This document shows positions 36,641-48,470 of a DNA stretch of 64,000 bases, piece after piece. Origin of the DNA: Phoebastria nigripes (taxonomy: Eukaryota; Chordata; Aves; Procellariiformes; Diomedeidae); the NCBI GenBank assembly GCA_035582835.1, contig JAYKAV010003132.1:2351097-2415096 (forward strand), in the 5' to 3' direction. Both the position numbers and the translations under genes were made by a program. The notes under the pieces are model-generated. The model did no database searches and had not been told where the DNA came from. It saw only the letters and a list, made by a program, of their open reading frames with translations. Numbering within the stretch: position 1 is the first letter of the stretch; the number at the start of each line of letters is the position of its first letter.

Positions 36641-39500
36641 CCAGGTGAAAAGTGCAACTCATGTGCAGAGTATTATTATAATCTTTTTTTCTCCCAACAC
36701 AAGCATTTCATAAACTTGCATTGTTGTCAGAATAGTTCTGAAATATTTTACCCTCAGGTTCATCTTTCTAGCTACAGAGTAAAGCTCTCAGTAGTTTATC
36801 CTCAGTCAGTCTGTCTATGCACACACCATCTTTTCGAAGTGCTGCTGACATACAAATTCACAGGATATCTATAATGTTCTTATTAAAGAGACAAATTAGT
36901 TATTTTACTTAAACAAACAACAGAAGTATTACCCTCCGGAATGCCCAGGCGCTCTCCATAAATAATACTGAGTGCTGATGAGATGTGTTTCAGTGCGTTT
37001 TATTTTACATTTTACCTTGGTGGGTAACTCAGCTTGTGTTGGACTGACTTAACTGCTCAAGTGCCAGAATCCTGCCACTTCTCAGGAATGCTCTAATATC
37101 GCAACACTTATGAGAACAGGATTTTCTTTGTCAGGAAATCTTAAATTCTGATCCAAACCTGTCGATGTTTACCAGATTTTTTCTGGTGATGATCTTGAAA
37201 CTAGTGCTTTTACAAACAGAGATGTGTGTCCTAAACAGAAGCAAAGCAACGAATAAATATAAGATGGAAATGGGAGACAAATTTTGATAGTCATCTGTGT
37301 TATGTCATGCCAAAGCTGTCAAGTGACACCGAAGTAATGAAATCTTTATGGAAGCTTCACAAGGTAGGAGACATTCTTCAGTGGCACTGTGATAACATAG
37401 GCTTGCACGTAGTAGCTTACCACCTTGTTGCTGGTGTGCTGATTATGCTTTCAGGAATCCATCTATTCCTTGAAACTTTTGATTCTATAATGTCTCCATA
37501 GTCTCACTAGGAGAAGACCCTACCTACTTTGCCAACATACCATCACCATCAGGAGCTAGAAATGTTTCAGATTAGCTTGAAACCTCCCTCTCNCCCTCTA
37601 TATGCATATATGTATCCATGCAACTTTAAATTCTTCAACCCATCAACAACTCCAGATCTCTACTGGATCCTGTTTCCCAAATGACTACTTCTTTTGTCCA
37701 TCACCACAACACATAGTTCATCTNTCTATCTATGCAACAGTATGACCTGATGTTCATAACAGAATTACTCTCCAAAAGTGCTCCTCCTCCTAAATTTAGA
37801 GGTTTCAGCAGTGAAAAACNATATTGAAAGGAAGATTTTTTGTTTATTTAGTTGGTTGGTTTTTGTCTGTCCTTACATCACGTTTCTTGCTTATAACACC
37901 ACAAATGGTCCAGTAAGCTGTTGGTGGTCCTATGCTTTTCCATATTTTCTGTGGAGGGGAAGGCACAGGTTACAAACTATGAATTTCCTCTACATGGAAC
38001 ACTATGATGACTCTGAAGTACTGTACATATGGCCCAACAGAATCCATAAATATTGGCTGGTGGTAAGAAAAATCACACAGAAATTTTCTCTCTAAGCTAA
38101 TAGCTTCTGAAATAAAGCAGTCCTTTGCATCCATTAGATAGAGATACAGATCAATCAAAGGACAAAACAAAATTTAAAAAGAGATATTACTTAATGTCAG
38201 CACAGATTGTGTTAAGATTCCCATTCTCTGCAGAAATGTACTTCACAGGAGGGATAAAATCAACACCTCAACAATTAAAATCACACTGGGTCTATTAAAA
38301 TGAGTCATCAGACCAGATCTGAATCAGGTCTTTCTACACTTGTAAAAAAAGACAGTGAGTAAATAATACTCGTTGCACCTGTTTATAGGTTGCAGGATGT
38401 TAATTTCATTTATAGAGAGAGAGAATCCCTCCTCCCCAAAGCAAAATTTAAAGGGACTCAAAGTCAGATATAGGAAGATACTTAGCCTTTTTATATCTCT
38501 CTTCAGTCTCCCTTATCAGCAAGATGCCTTTCCCCAAATTTTAGTGTCTAAAGACAGCTACATATGTGTCTAGGCACCTAAATGTCTGTTTGAGATACTT
38601 AGGCAGGCATTCAAATAACCACCCAGGCATTTAAAGTGACATCTTGGTGGAATTTCAGTTCCTACATTCAGGCAAGTAAGTTAGAAAGAAAATACTTAAA
38701 CTGCTTAGACACCTGAGACACCCTATCTATTGAAGGTTTCAAGAGGAAGATTCCCAGGTAATTAGGGTTATTTTAGGAAGATTCTCAGCAGCATCTCTGC
38801 CTTTATTGAATCGAGCACTTAGATACTTATTTCCTATTTATGGAAATTTATCACTGAAATTGCTAAGCCTTCAGAGCATCCTGGCATGCTAAGTACGCTC
38901 AGGCTTTGGCTAACTCTTTCCAGCTACAATGGTGGTGCTGTCTATTATGTGGTTTATAACTATATATTATGTGATGTTTATGAAATAATCACCTGAGCTG
39001 TGTCCCAGAGGTGAACTAAGGTTGATGCAAAGGTGTTTGAAATGTCAGTTACCTCACCACAAAACACCGACGTAGTAGCAGGGCCTGAGGTATGCTGAAG
39101 AAGCTGTAATCCACCTCTCCTCTGTAGTGAGGTTGGTGTGCAGCTGGATGGGAAAGACCTACAGATCCTCTGAACCTGTGGTTCCAGCTGTGTAATTAGG
39201 AAAGTCTGCCAGTGGGCAGGAATGCCAAAAGAAGAGATGGGTCTCGACCCTGGTTCACACCTAAATTTGTCCTTGTTTTCATCCAGTGATTACTCCATTA
39301 AGTGAACAGTTGTGAGTCCTCCAGGAAGCAGAGTTCCCCTTCTTAGCTAAGCTCCTTGGCTGGAAATTCAGACTTCCTTTTGGACCTTTAAGCCATGCAT
39401 GCAAACTGACACAGCAACTCATCTGGAGGAGAGGGAAACACTCCTTTCAAGTCTAGTTTGGGCTTCTGAGGTTGAATTGCTGGAAGAACAACTTTCCTTA
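36641..39500. other. Non-coding stretch, no gene recognised
   Basis: The 105-codon plus frame at 37778-38095 contains an N codon and no recognisable domain. The opposing frame 37970-38170 overlaps it. N calls are at 37593, 37724 and 37820. I see no gene. Confidence 0.45.
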
Positions 39501-39553
39501 GGCTAAGGAACCCAGGTCTCCTACCTCCTAGTGCTATACCATCTGTATTATAC
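39501..39553 (-). repeat. MIR-like SINE head fossil
   Basis: GGAACCCAGGTCTCCTACCT then CCTAGTGCTATACCATCTG matches the reverse complement of the tRNA-derived head of MIR-type SINEs ('gaacccaggtctcctgactcc...gtgctctaaccactacaccat'). About 50 bases are convincing; the rest is decayed. Confidence 0.5.
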
Positions 39554-42500
39554 AGGGGCAAAGAAATGCTACTATTCGAAAGACAGCTTCTGAATATGAA
39601 TAACTTCATATTCACTGACTTCAGCAAGTTTTAGTTTAGGCCTCAGATACCAGCAACTTATATGACATTTTTGCATAGGAAAGCTGCTCCCATTTTTCAG
39701 AGGAAAGAAAGGAGTTTTCTGATATTTGACAGTTCAGTTAAGTGTTTCATCAAAATATCAGTGGAAGAGCAAGAGCCATTTCTGGAGAAAAAAAAGACAA
39801 AATAATCTTTTTTTTTAATTTAGATGAAAGATGAAAGAAAATACTGGTAACATTTTTTAATTTTTTTTTTTTTTAATCTTTATCGTAAATCTCAAAAGGA
39901 TGACTTCCTTTGTCTTTGGTACCAAGATTTAGTCACTAAAAGAGCTCAAAACAAGATTCAGGCCTCATTGGTAACTGCAGTATAAAGTGTATGAAAGTCT
40001 AGTCCAGTTAATAACAAAGTTCAAATCCTTAATCTTCAGCCTGAGCAAACCAAAAAGTTGTTTGTTTTTCTTTCTCTCCCAAGTATAAAATAGTTGTCTG
40101 CTTAACAGCAATTTTCTTAAAAAGACGATCACTTTTCATTAAAAAATAGTAGCTGTGATTGATGATGTTAACAAATTTTATTTAATAATTATTTTAACTA
40201 ACAACGGAGATGGAAAAGAAAATCAGAAGATATTTAATTTAGAAAAAAATAATTTTCCCAATAATATTTCCATTATTGTTTGAATTACTTGTTCCTAAAA
40301 TATTTTTGGTATTTGTGCTTTCAAGTTAGATGAGTGGAACTATTGAGATAGGCATGCTTGTGGTCTTTTGTTTCCTTTTTCAGCTGAGATGTAGGAGGCT
40401 GCTCCTCAGAGTTCACTGGGGAATAGCACAGCTATGTGAGTATGGACACATATGATGGCACAAACCAAGCAGTTACTGCCAGGGGTATAAAAAACTATCC
40501 CTTTCCTCAGTTAATCTAGTGATAGGACAGAAGTATCCTGAACCTAAACCCCCACCAAAATGCAAGAAAAACAAAAAAAAAACAAAAATCAAAAAAAGGA
40601 GGCATTTGGGAGGGAAATTAAGTAATAAGAAAAAAAATNTACTGGTCTGTTTATCTATCTGCTTTCCTTACCTAGTCTGACTAAAACAATCAAAACCTCA
40701 GAAAAACTTATTTTGAAGTTTTCAGATTTTTTCAGGTCTTTTAATAATTTTTTTAATCAAACAGACTGAACTCCCTCTATGCTTTTCCACATGAAAGAAG
40801 GAAGAGAGAGAAAGACGATGAGCTACAGAGCTCATGACTGACTAAGAGTGATTATAATAGGGAAGAAGCTTAGCTGCTGTTGAATGTCTGTGAGAAGTAT
40901 CAGTGGCAATTAACATCCTGAAAACTGCTGCGGTATGATACCTTCAAAGTTCTTTAAATGAAGTAAGTTTGTTACTTTCACTTACTTTTTAATGGACAGA
41001 GCCTGTGTCAGAAAACTGTGAATGAAATATGTCCTCTTTCATACAGTCTCAAAAGAAGAGTGAGAGTGTAAGCTGACATGAAATATGAAATATCCCATCA
41101 TCTGTATGGGTGGGCCCTCCTCATTGGGAAATATTCTAGTGTGCTATCACTGATATCTATGACCTTTGTTGTGAATGAATGGAAGACTTCATTCTCTAGA
41201 GTGTTATAAATTCAGGATTAAGCATTTTCAAAACGTTACATATTTGAAATACTGAGATGTCAACAGGCTCTAAATATCTGTCCCGTGAGACCTATTAGCT
41301 CCTGTCTTTTCTTTCATCTAAAACAGTCTGATAGTGTCTGCGCAAAAGAGAGAGAATCAGCTTTTGAATTAATAAAATCACACACAAACATACGGATTTC
41401 TGGCGTATGTTTTCTTGCTGGTTCATGCCACATAAGCGAGATAACAGATTATCCAACATGCTAGTACTGTGACGCCATCAAATACTGATGATTTTTCCTC
41501 ACTGCATTTAGCACTGCTTCAGCATTACTGCTGCAGTCTCCCTCAGGGAAACAAGTTGTAAAAAAAAGGGGAAAAAAAAGGAAGAAAGAAGGAGAGAGAA
41601 AATAAAGACAGAAAGAAATAATCATCGTAGAACATCCTGGGGGAAGAGAGAGAAGTGAAAAAGCCAAAGAAAGAAGTAGCTAGGCCTGCCTTGACTGCAT
41701 NAAATTTGTTGGAATGCCTCATAGGGAAAGAAAATAATCACTTTTTGGGGCAATGGAATTTAAATAACTTAAAATTGTGCATACACAATTGGTTCTTTTT
41801 CTGCTGTTAGGGAAAAGGGAGTCTACTCAGTCATAGCAACCTATTTTTAAGTAGGAAGAAAAAAATACAGTAAATGGAAAATACCAGCACCAGTTTTGGA
41901 GCTGAAACACATTTCAATTACTAAAGTAAAATACAGCTCTTGAAGTATTTTTGTTGATTTTCTCACCAGCACCTCCTTCATGCTCCTTTTCANGGCAAAT
42001 GTAAAGCTTGGCTGTATGTGCAACCGCCTGTCCTCAGAGAGGGCTGTAACTCCCAGCTATGGTGAACACACATTGCTGTGGGTGTAACCCATACCCAAGG
42101 GTAAGAAAAGCCTTAGGCACAGCTTGGCTACTTAGAATATAGTAGGTAGAGTCGATTACCCCAAGCAGAGGAGAGCTAAGGAAAGCTAGTCCTAAGAAGT
42201 GAGCTTTGAGAGAGTGGGTTACAGCAGAAGAGGAAAGTTCGGGAGGAAGGAGTCCATCTGACACCCCTGGGGAGGTGCCCTGAGCAAGGCACTGAGCTGG
42301 TATCTGCCAAAAATCCTTGAGTGACCCTTTGAATCCAGTCCTCCAAAGTGTTAGTTTTCTATCTGTAAGGCTGAATATTAGCATATCTTCTCACCCATTC
42401 TGATGAACTTACTTTTGCCAAATCACAAGGCAGAAGCTTTTAATATTTTTCCGCTGAAAACTGTAATAGAGACACCCAGGTAAGCTCTCTTTCTAGACAG

Positions 42501-43129
42501 CTCCAACTATGAAAACACAGAGCTCAACATAGGTAAATTAGCTTGTGACAGACAATCCAGTCTTTCGCAGTACCTTGGTTTTGCTGTAGTCTTCAAAGGG
42601 ACACTAGGAATGCCTTCCTGCATTGCACCAATATCCACAATATCTCTCCCAGAAAACATTGAAAAAGAGAAATATTCTGTCTGCCTAACTTCAAGATTTT
42701 ACTTTGGTTGCTTAATTTTGGAAGTTTAGGAACATATACAGTCAAGGTGAGGGGTGCCAAGGCCACAGGTGCCTTCTGAAAGGGCCTGTCTTCCCCTTTG
42801 TCCATCAGGGAAGCCAGAGGCTGCTCATCTTTAAGTATCTCAATCAGGTGCTAAAAGTAAAGCAGTGCGAAGCCCTCAGCCTTAGTCTTCCTCACGGGTA
42901 GTTTGTATGGATTACTGACTGCACTGTCAGCATCCTAGCTTTCATCCTGGCATTACATTCCTTCTGTAGCTAACCTGGCACACCCACCCTGTGTGAAGAA
43001 GTGAGATTTAGGTCCTATCAAACCAGCACTGACCATGTGCAGCAGTGAGCTGGGCAGGGGTACAAATTCGTCTGCAGGAGCAGCATGACTACATTCAGGC
43101 AATGCTGCAACAAAGCTTGTGGTATGGCT
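39554..43129. other. Non-coding stretch, no gene recognised
   Basis: Low-complexity spots include T-runs at 39810-39820 and 39858-39876, an A/C-rich run at 40563-40600 and a purine run at 41560-41618. The largest frame, 116 codons at 42034-42384 (minus), has no recognisable domain. N calls are at 40639, 41701 and 41993. Confidence 0.45.
41560..41618. repeat. Purine-rich A/G tract
   Basis: About 59 bases almost entirely A and G, with A8-GGGG-A8 followed by GAAA/GGA units. Confidence 0.75.
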
Positions 43130-43264
43130 TAACCACGGTGTTGTACAAGGGCAGCTGAAATGGCTGGAGCTCGCCTGCCCTGGATCAGGGTGCACATCCC
43201 CCACTGTCCCTCAGAGCTTAGCGAGCACCAGGTTTTTTGCAACCATGGTGTAGACATGCCCTGA
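43130..43264. repeat. Possible hAT-like MITE terminus
   Basis: GGTTTTTTGCAACCATGGTG then TAGACATGCCCTG (about 43232-43264) closely resembles the right end of common amniote hAT-type MITEs ('ggtttttaattgcagtgtagacataccct'). It is the reverse complement of the terminal motif at 22.7 kb. Upstream sequence to about 43130 is moderately GC-rich and could be its decayed body. The 83-codon minus frame here is not credible. Confidence 0.4.
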
Positions 43265-43439
43265 AGCTTTTTAGAAATGTTAACCATCTGTTTTCAAGAA
43301 AGCCAGAACACTCTTTATAAAAGTTAAATACATATTAAGCAAGGCTTTACCTTTCGTTCAAAGTGAGAATGCCATATTGTTAAACTGCAGCTGGTGAGAT
43401 CGTACATTTTGAGTTATGCTTTTAAGCTGCAGCAAAGTT

Positions 43440-44090
43440 ACTTGTGTCAGGGACACCACAGGGATCAATGTTGGAACCACAGCTTTTTCAGTACCTTAAA
43501 TGACTCAGAGCATATTATTTAAACTAAAAATTTCTGGTGTGCAGATGATACTAAATTGGGAGGAAAGGTCATCCGTGAGAAACAATACAGTCAGGTAGGG
43601 AAGGATTTAGATCATTTAAGTACTTGAGCTAATAGATAGCAAATTCAATGCAGATAAATGCAGAATAATGAGTCTCGGAGAATGTAATAAAAGGACATAA
43701 TATCTGCTTAATGGGAAGGTACTACAGCATATTGACCTAGAGAGAGATATGAGAGTTATTTTAATAATAAAAAAACCCTTATATTAAAGCCTTCAACTCA
43801 ATTATTGTTAAGGAAATACAGTGTATTTCGTTAGGACCTCACCCAAAGTACTGCATTCAGCACTAATCACTCTACAGTTCAGAAAGCATATTTAGAATTG
43901 GTCTTAAAGGGGTGATTTGTAGAGCAATCTAATGAAAGCACATTTCGGAGATATAAGTTTTGAGGACATTACGGCGAAGATTGACTGTATCCTCACCAGA
44001 AAGTCAGAGACTTTAGAGGTGACTGTCTAAGACGTCCAGTACAAGCTTAATGAATACTTGGCAGTAAGAGGTGAACTGTTGAGGAACTCA
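43440..44090 (+). mobile_element. Ancient CR1/L3-like LINE fossil (reverse transcriptase region)
   Basis: Broken-frame translation recovers several hallmark motifs of CR1-clade ORF2 in the correct order. They are SGTPQGSMLEPQLF (43447-43488, cf. the SGVPQGSVLGP fingerprint), ADDTKLGG (about 43546-43569, the catalytic FADD box region) and KFNADKCR (about 43640-43663). An IDLERDM-like remnant follows at about 43731-43753. Further downstream, the piece at about 44012-44080 resembles the 'tttagaggtgact...aagtacc' segment of turtle/archosaur CR1 and L3. Stops and indels are frequent and no long frame survives, so this insertion is far older than the three CR1 tails elsewhere in the window. Confidence 0.8.
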
Positions 44091-46607
44091 TTACTTTAAC
44101 CCCTCAATCTTCACAATTCTATTACGTTTAGAGCTGCTGTCATGGAGGAACAAATTCTCATCTAGATTTACACCACTGCAGTTTGAGTGAAATCTCTGGA
44201 GCTACTCTTCTTACAAAAGCATGAAGAAGAACAGGATCTGTCCTGCAATTTCTAATAAGAGACTGATGGAACCACTGCTCCAGCACAGGTCTCTCTCTTT
44301 GTATGCTCTCCTATCTCATTTGGCTTTATAGGTTACAGGCTTGTTAGTCAAGGGATCATCAAGGTCTAACAGGGCACAAGGCTTGCTTAAAAAGGCACTG
44401 AACTCTTTACTATGTAAAGAAAGAAATTAAAGGAGCCCACATGCAATCAGGAGGCTTTTCTCTCTCTCTTCTGTTAAAGTATGACTGAAAACAGGCGGCA
44501 GGGGGGAGATGGGGTGAATATTGCTCTGATAAATGGCTATTCTTTGTTATGGCAAAGTCATTACACTGGGTCTGCCAGAAGGCGTCTTGTGAAGCCAGTT
44601 TTGAAGCTGTCAGTATGTGATTCTCTCATCTTTGCTATTCTTTTTTTCATATTTTGCAAGTTATTATTTTCTCTAAAGCTAATGGGCAGTTTACATGAAA
44701 AGCCAGTTCCTTGCTGGCTATAAATCTATGGTTTACAGATGTTGGAAATGTAATCTGGTATTTTTCTCAGTCTCCAGACACAAACTCTTCTTTGGCAGGA
44801 CGTCTCCATTTTAATCAGAAAGCACACAGATCTGTTCCAAATGTATGGCCCTGGATAAGCATTGTTCAGTACTCTGTAAGCAGAGAACAAGGGTGCTTGG
44901 GAATATTTTCCCTCATTCTGGTAATACAGATGACACAAAAATCATACTCTGTTACTTCTAAAATGATAATGTTCAGAAGACAGTTCAGGTCTAACCATAA
45001 CCTACTTTACCAGTTCTGACATCTTCTTTTTCTCCTCTTTCAAATAACTTTTAAATGAACTGGGTTATTCTAATCAGAGAAAGTTTCTCAACAAGAGAGA
45101 TGGAAGTTGCATCTGAATTTTATTTTCATTGTTTTCCTGAGATAAAAATGGAGGCTTTTCTAAGAATGACTTGTGTCATTTCCTTCATGAATAAAGGACC
45201 TGTTGGAAAAGATGGTACATGAATATTGAGAATGTTTTTAAGATGATCCAGGAGGACACATAATCTTCTGTCAAGATAATTCCGCTATAATCTACTTGAT
45301 AGGCATCTAAAGATAGTCATGTACTATATGATTAATGCAACTAACTGAAATGTGACTTCAGAACTGCAGATTTTATACATTCTGCCTCTTAAAAGAGGTG
45401 GGTTTATTTGTTTGCATGTCTGTTTTTTCTATAAACTTCTTGGAAAAGTATTTTATGTTGCACCTAAGCAGCAGAACATTCCAGGTTGTTGAGTCACTGT
45501 TTTCATTCATTATGTCTTACAGAAACATTATCTTTGCTTTACTTGTCTTGTGACGTTTCATGATCAGGCTATTATCTTCAATCAATTACACCATACAGCT
45601 TTCACTTCATCATTGATTCAGTTAAATTACAGTAGTCAAAGCCAAAGAATTCAGTGAATAACTAAATTGTCTTAATTTATATATTTATATACACAACTCT
45701 ATACACATAACTGTAGGAATCATAGCCAATGTTAACAAAGGTGTGGTTCCAGAGTGGTGGGAGCACAAATGATTGTGTATGTGGCCATGACGATGTTACT
45801 GAGCAGCTTCTGCTTGAAATGTTGGTCTTTGAATTGTCCATGCTGGGTCAAGCAGAGAGCTGAGGTAGCGTGTGTCTTTCATGGTTTCATTCCTAGAGTA
45901 ANTCAGGAGGAACACAGAGAGGGTTCATCGAGATCTAGTCAGGCTGTGGGGGAGAAGGGCATGTGGGCACAAAGACGGTGAGGCATAAGTGATCCTTAAA
46001 CTAAGTGGAGTCAGTGGGACCAAGTAAAAAAAATATCTGAAAGCTGACTTGATGTAGAGCATATCTTGGGAATCACTAGACATATATGTATAAACTAATA
46101 TAACACATACACAAAAATCTGTAGCTACATCTGTAGTTTTCTTTTGTTCCTCATGACTAAGAGTTATGTGATTTTAACTCATGATTTGCTTATTTTCTCT
46201 TTCATTCCAATACACAATTTTATTTCTATGTATTTTGTCCATTTCCTTCTAGTTTAGGTCTTTTTCCCTTTGTCTTCCCACTGCTTCAGTTTTGACCTTC
46301 CATTTGCAATTGCCTTTCACCTCTTTTGAAATCCTGCTAACAGAGTGTTTCTCTTTTTCTAGTTCCCTGCTTTATGATTTTCTTTGTGCTACTGACTTTC
46401 CTTACAAGTATGGCAATGAATATGAATAATTAAATCAAAAACGAATGTCAAAAAAATAACTGAAGAAAAAGCATGATGAAAAAGTAGAATAAAGTCATTT
46501 TCACGTAGAGAAAATTAATGGTAGATTTCCAGTGAGGTTTCACAGGGTTTTTTTATTTACCCTTATAACTGATAACAACTGTTTCAGTGTCAATATTAAG
46601 ATATATG
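44091..46607. other. Non-coding stretch, no gene recognised
   Basis: A TAGATTTACACCACTGCAG-type segment at 44149-44222 resembles palindromic archosaur MITEs only weakly. Frames of 80 (44481-44723) and 102 codons (44711-45019) on plus have no recognised domains. The frame 45754-45981 carries an N. No gene is supported. Confidence 0.45.
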
Positions 46608-47129
46608 ACAGCTCTGGAACCCTCAGCACAAGAAAGACACAGACCTGTTGGAGCAGGTCCAGAGGAGGGCCATAAAATAATCAGAAGAATGGAACACCTC
46701 TCCTATGAAGAAAGGCTGAGAGAGTTGGGGTTGTTCAGCCTGGAGAAGAGAAGGCTTCAGGGAGACCTTATTGCAGCCTTTCAGTGCTTAAAGGGGGCTT
46801 ATAAGAAAGAGAGCGGCAAACTTTTTAGCAGGGCCTGTTGTGACAGGACAAGGGGGAATGGCTTTAAACTAAAAGAGGGTAGATTCAGACTAGATAGAAG
46901 GAAGAAATTTTTTACATTGAGAGTGGTGAGACACTGGCACAGGTTGCCCAGAGGGGTGGTAGATGCCCCATCCCTGGAAACATTCAAGGTCAGGTTGGAC
47001 GAGGCTCTGAGCAACCTGATCTAGTTGAAGATTGTCCCTGCCCATGGCAGGGGGGTTGGACTAGATGACTTTTAAAGGTCCCTTCCAACCCAAACTATTC
47101 TATGATTCTATGATTCTGTGATTCTATAA
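46608..47129 (+). mobile_element. CR1 LINE 3' fragment
   Basis: This 5'-truncated CR1 of about 520 bases starts at GCTCTGGAACCCTCAGCAC, almost the same element position as the 26.4-kb copy. It ends with CCTTCCAACCCAAACTATTC followed by three or four TATGATTC-type repeats (47097-47127), the avian CR1 tail. The 3' UTR carries GGGGTTGGACTAGATGACTT. It is the best preserved copy in the window. Confidence 0.96.
46677..47024 (+). pseudogene. CR1 ORF2 C-terminal remnant
   Basis: From [14 protein letters not shown] onward the frame is intact through [65 protein letters not shown] and the natural-looking C-terminus DEALSNLI before a stop at 47022-47024. Upstream, a 1-base deletion (CATAAAATAATC, where the 26.4-kb copy has CATAAAAATGATC) puts the EQVQRRA part out of frame. 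Endonuclease and catalytic palm are absent, so it is inactive. Confidence 0.9.
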
Positions 47130-47700
47130 ACTTCAAGGATTTCCACTGTTAAAATTGTCCAAAATTTGGTTCTTAGTCAACAAATTTTTTATTATGAAAG
47201 TAATCCTGGAAATTTCTCAAAAAATGTATTTTCCAGGTTAAGGGGAAAAAAAAGGACACAGAAACATCTTTTCTTAGTGAATTGAAGATGTTACAGCTTG
47301 AAGAGACCATTAATTATATTGCCAAAGTTTTGTTCATGGAGTGCTGCTGAACTAGGGGGACAACAAGCTAGAGGCTACATAAACTTCATATAAGGTGTAT
47401 TTAACACTTTTATGTTTAATTAGGTGGCTGCAATTAAATGGTTCCTTTGGGACCCTTGAGCTGCATTTTGGGAATTCCTAAAGCTAGTCTGATCTTTTTT
47501 CAAGTATGGGCTATGGAATTAGTGTCTATGTTAACTTAGAAACAAGGTCATATTAACAGTGATTTAAGTTCTTGTAAAAGTAAACTATGTAAACCAAGTT
47601 AAGATCAATCACCCCTAATTAGAAATAGATGCAAATCAAAACTAAAAAACCCAACCCGATCCCCAAAATGAACCATTCCAAGTCTGCCAATACTTTTCCT

Positions 47701-47733
47701 CTTGCCTTGCCTTGCCTTGCCTTGCCTTGCCTT
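47701..47733. repeat. (CTTGC)6 microsatellite
   Basis: Six perfect pentanucleotide units, then CTT. Confidence 0.92.
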
Positions 47734-47940
47734 CCCACTTTGCTTCTTATTACATAAAAGAGAAAAGCAATCTGTTCTTAGGGAATAAAAATACTTTCAC
47801 CTTACAAATGTGAATCATCTGGATGATATATGTCTTGTTTCATGGTATTCTCTGAAGAAAGGGGCACTTTCCTTCGCTTAATCTCTACTTATTCAGTGGC
47901 TAAACTGAGGAAACAATTCTCCAAATTAAAAACAGCAGTG

Positions 47941-47988
47941 AAAAAATAAAATAAAATAAAAAATAAAATAAACCAAAATAAAATAAAA
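47941..47988. repeat. (AAAAT)n microsatellite
   Basis: AAAAT units with small interruptions (A-insertions and one CC). Confidence 0.88.
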
Positions 47989-48470
47989 GCCAAAGAGGAG
48001 AAAGCAAATTGGACTCAATCGTCTTTGAATTCATGACACTTTTTCAACCCAATTTCACTCTTTCAACCCTGGCAGTGATGGTTCCTATGAGAAAGTCATT
48101 TTTGGAAATGAGACTGGCATCATGGCCTTGCTGCAGATATCTCACATCATCTCATTTCTCATGTATTGTGAGCTCCCACAATGCAATAGTCTTAGTGCTT
48201 AAGGTCTTGTTGGTGGCTTAGCACCCTACTTGGCAGACTTCTGGTAGCCTTCTCATTTGGAGCTTAATCAGGAAACTGAAGTTGGGCAACAGGATTTCAA
48301 AATGAACCCACGAGGGGGCTATGGATCTAATTAGAATCCGTCCAGCACAACTTCTTGTTAAACTACAAAGAGCCCAGCTAGCAAAAACATAGCCTGTGTA
48401 TGCTCAATGAAAGTTAATACATTCACTTTGCTTTTATCTAGTGTTCTCATTGCACTGGAAAAGACAGCCT

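Larger units (their letters stand above)
47130..48470. other. Non-coding stretch with two microsatellites
   Basis: Apart from the CTTGC and AAAAT repeats listed separately, nothing is recognised. The only frame (48009-48221, 70 codons, plus) is unassigned. Confidence 0.45.

Noticed and set aside
42034..42384. 116-codon minus-strand frame
   Set aside because: No domain or homology is recognised; treated as chance.
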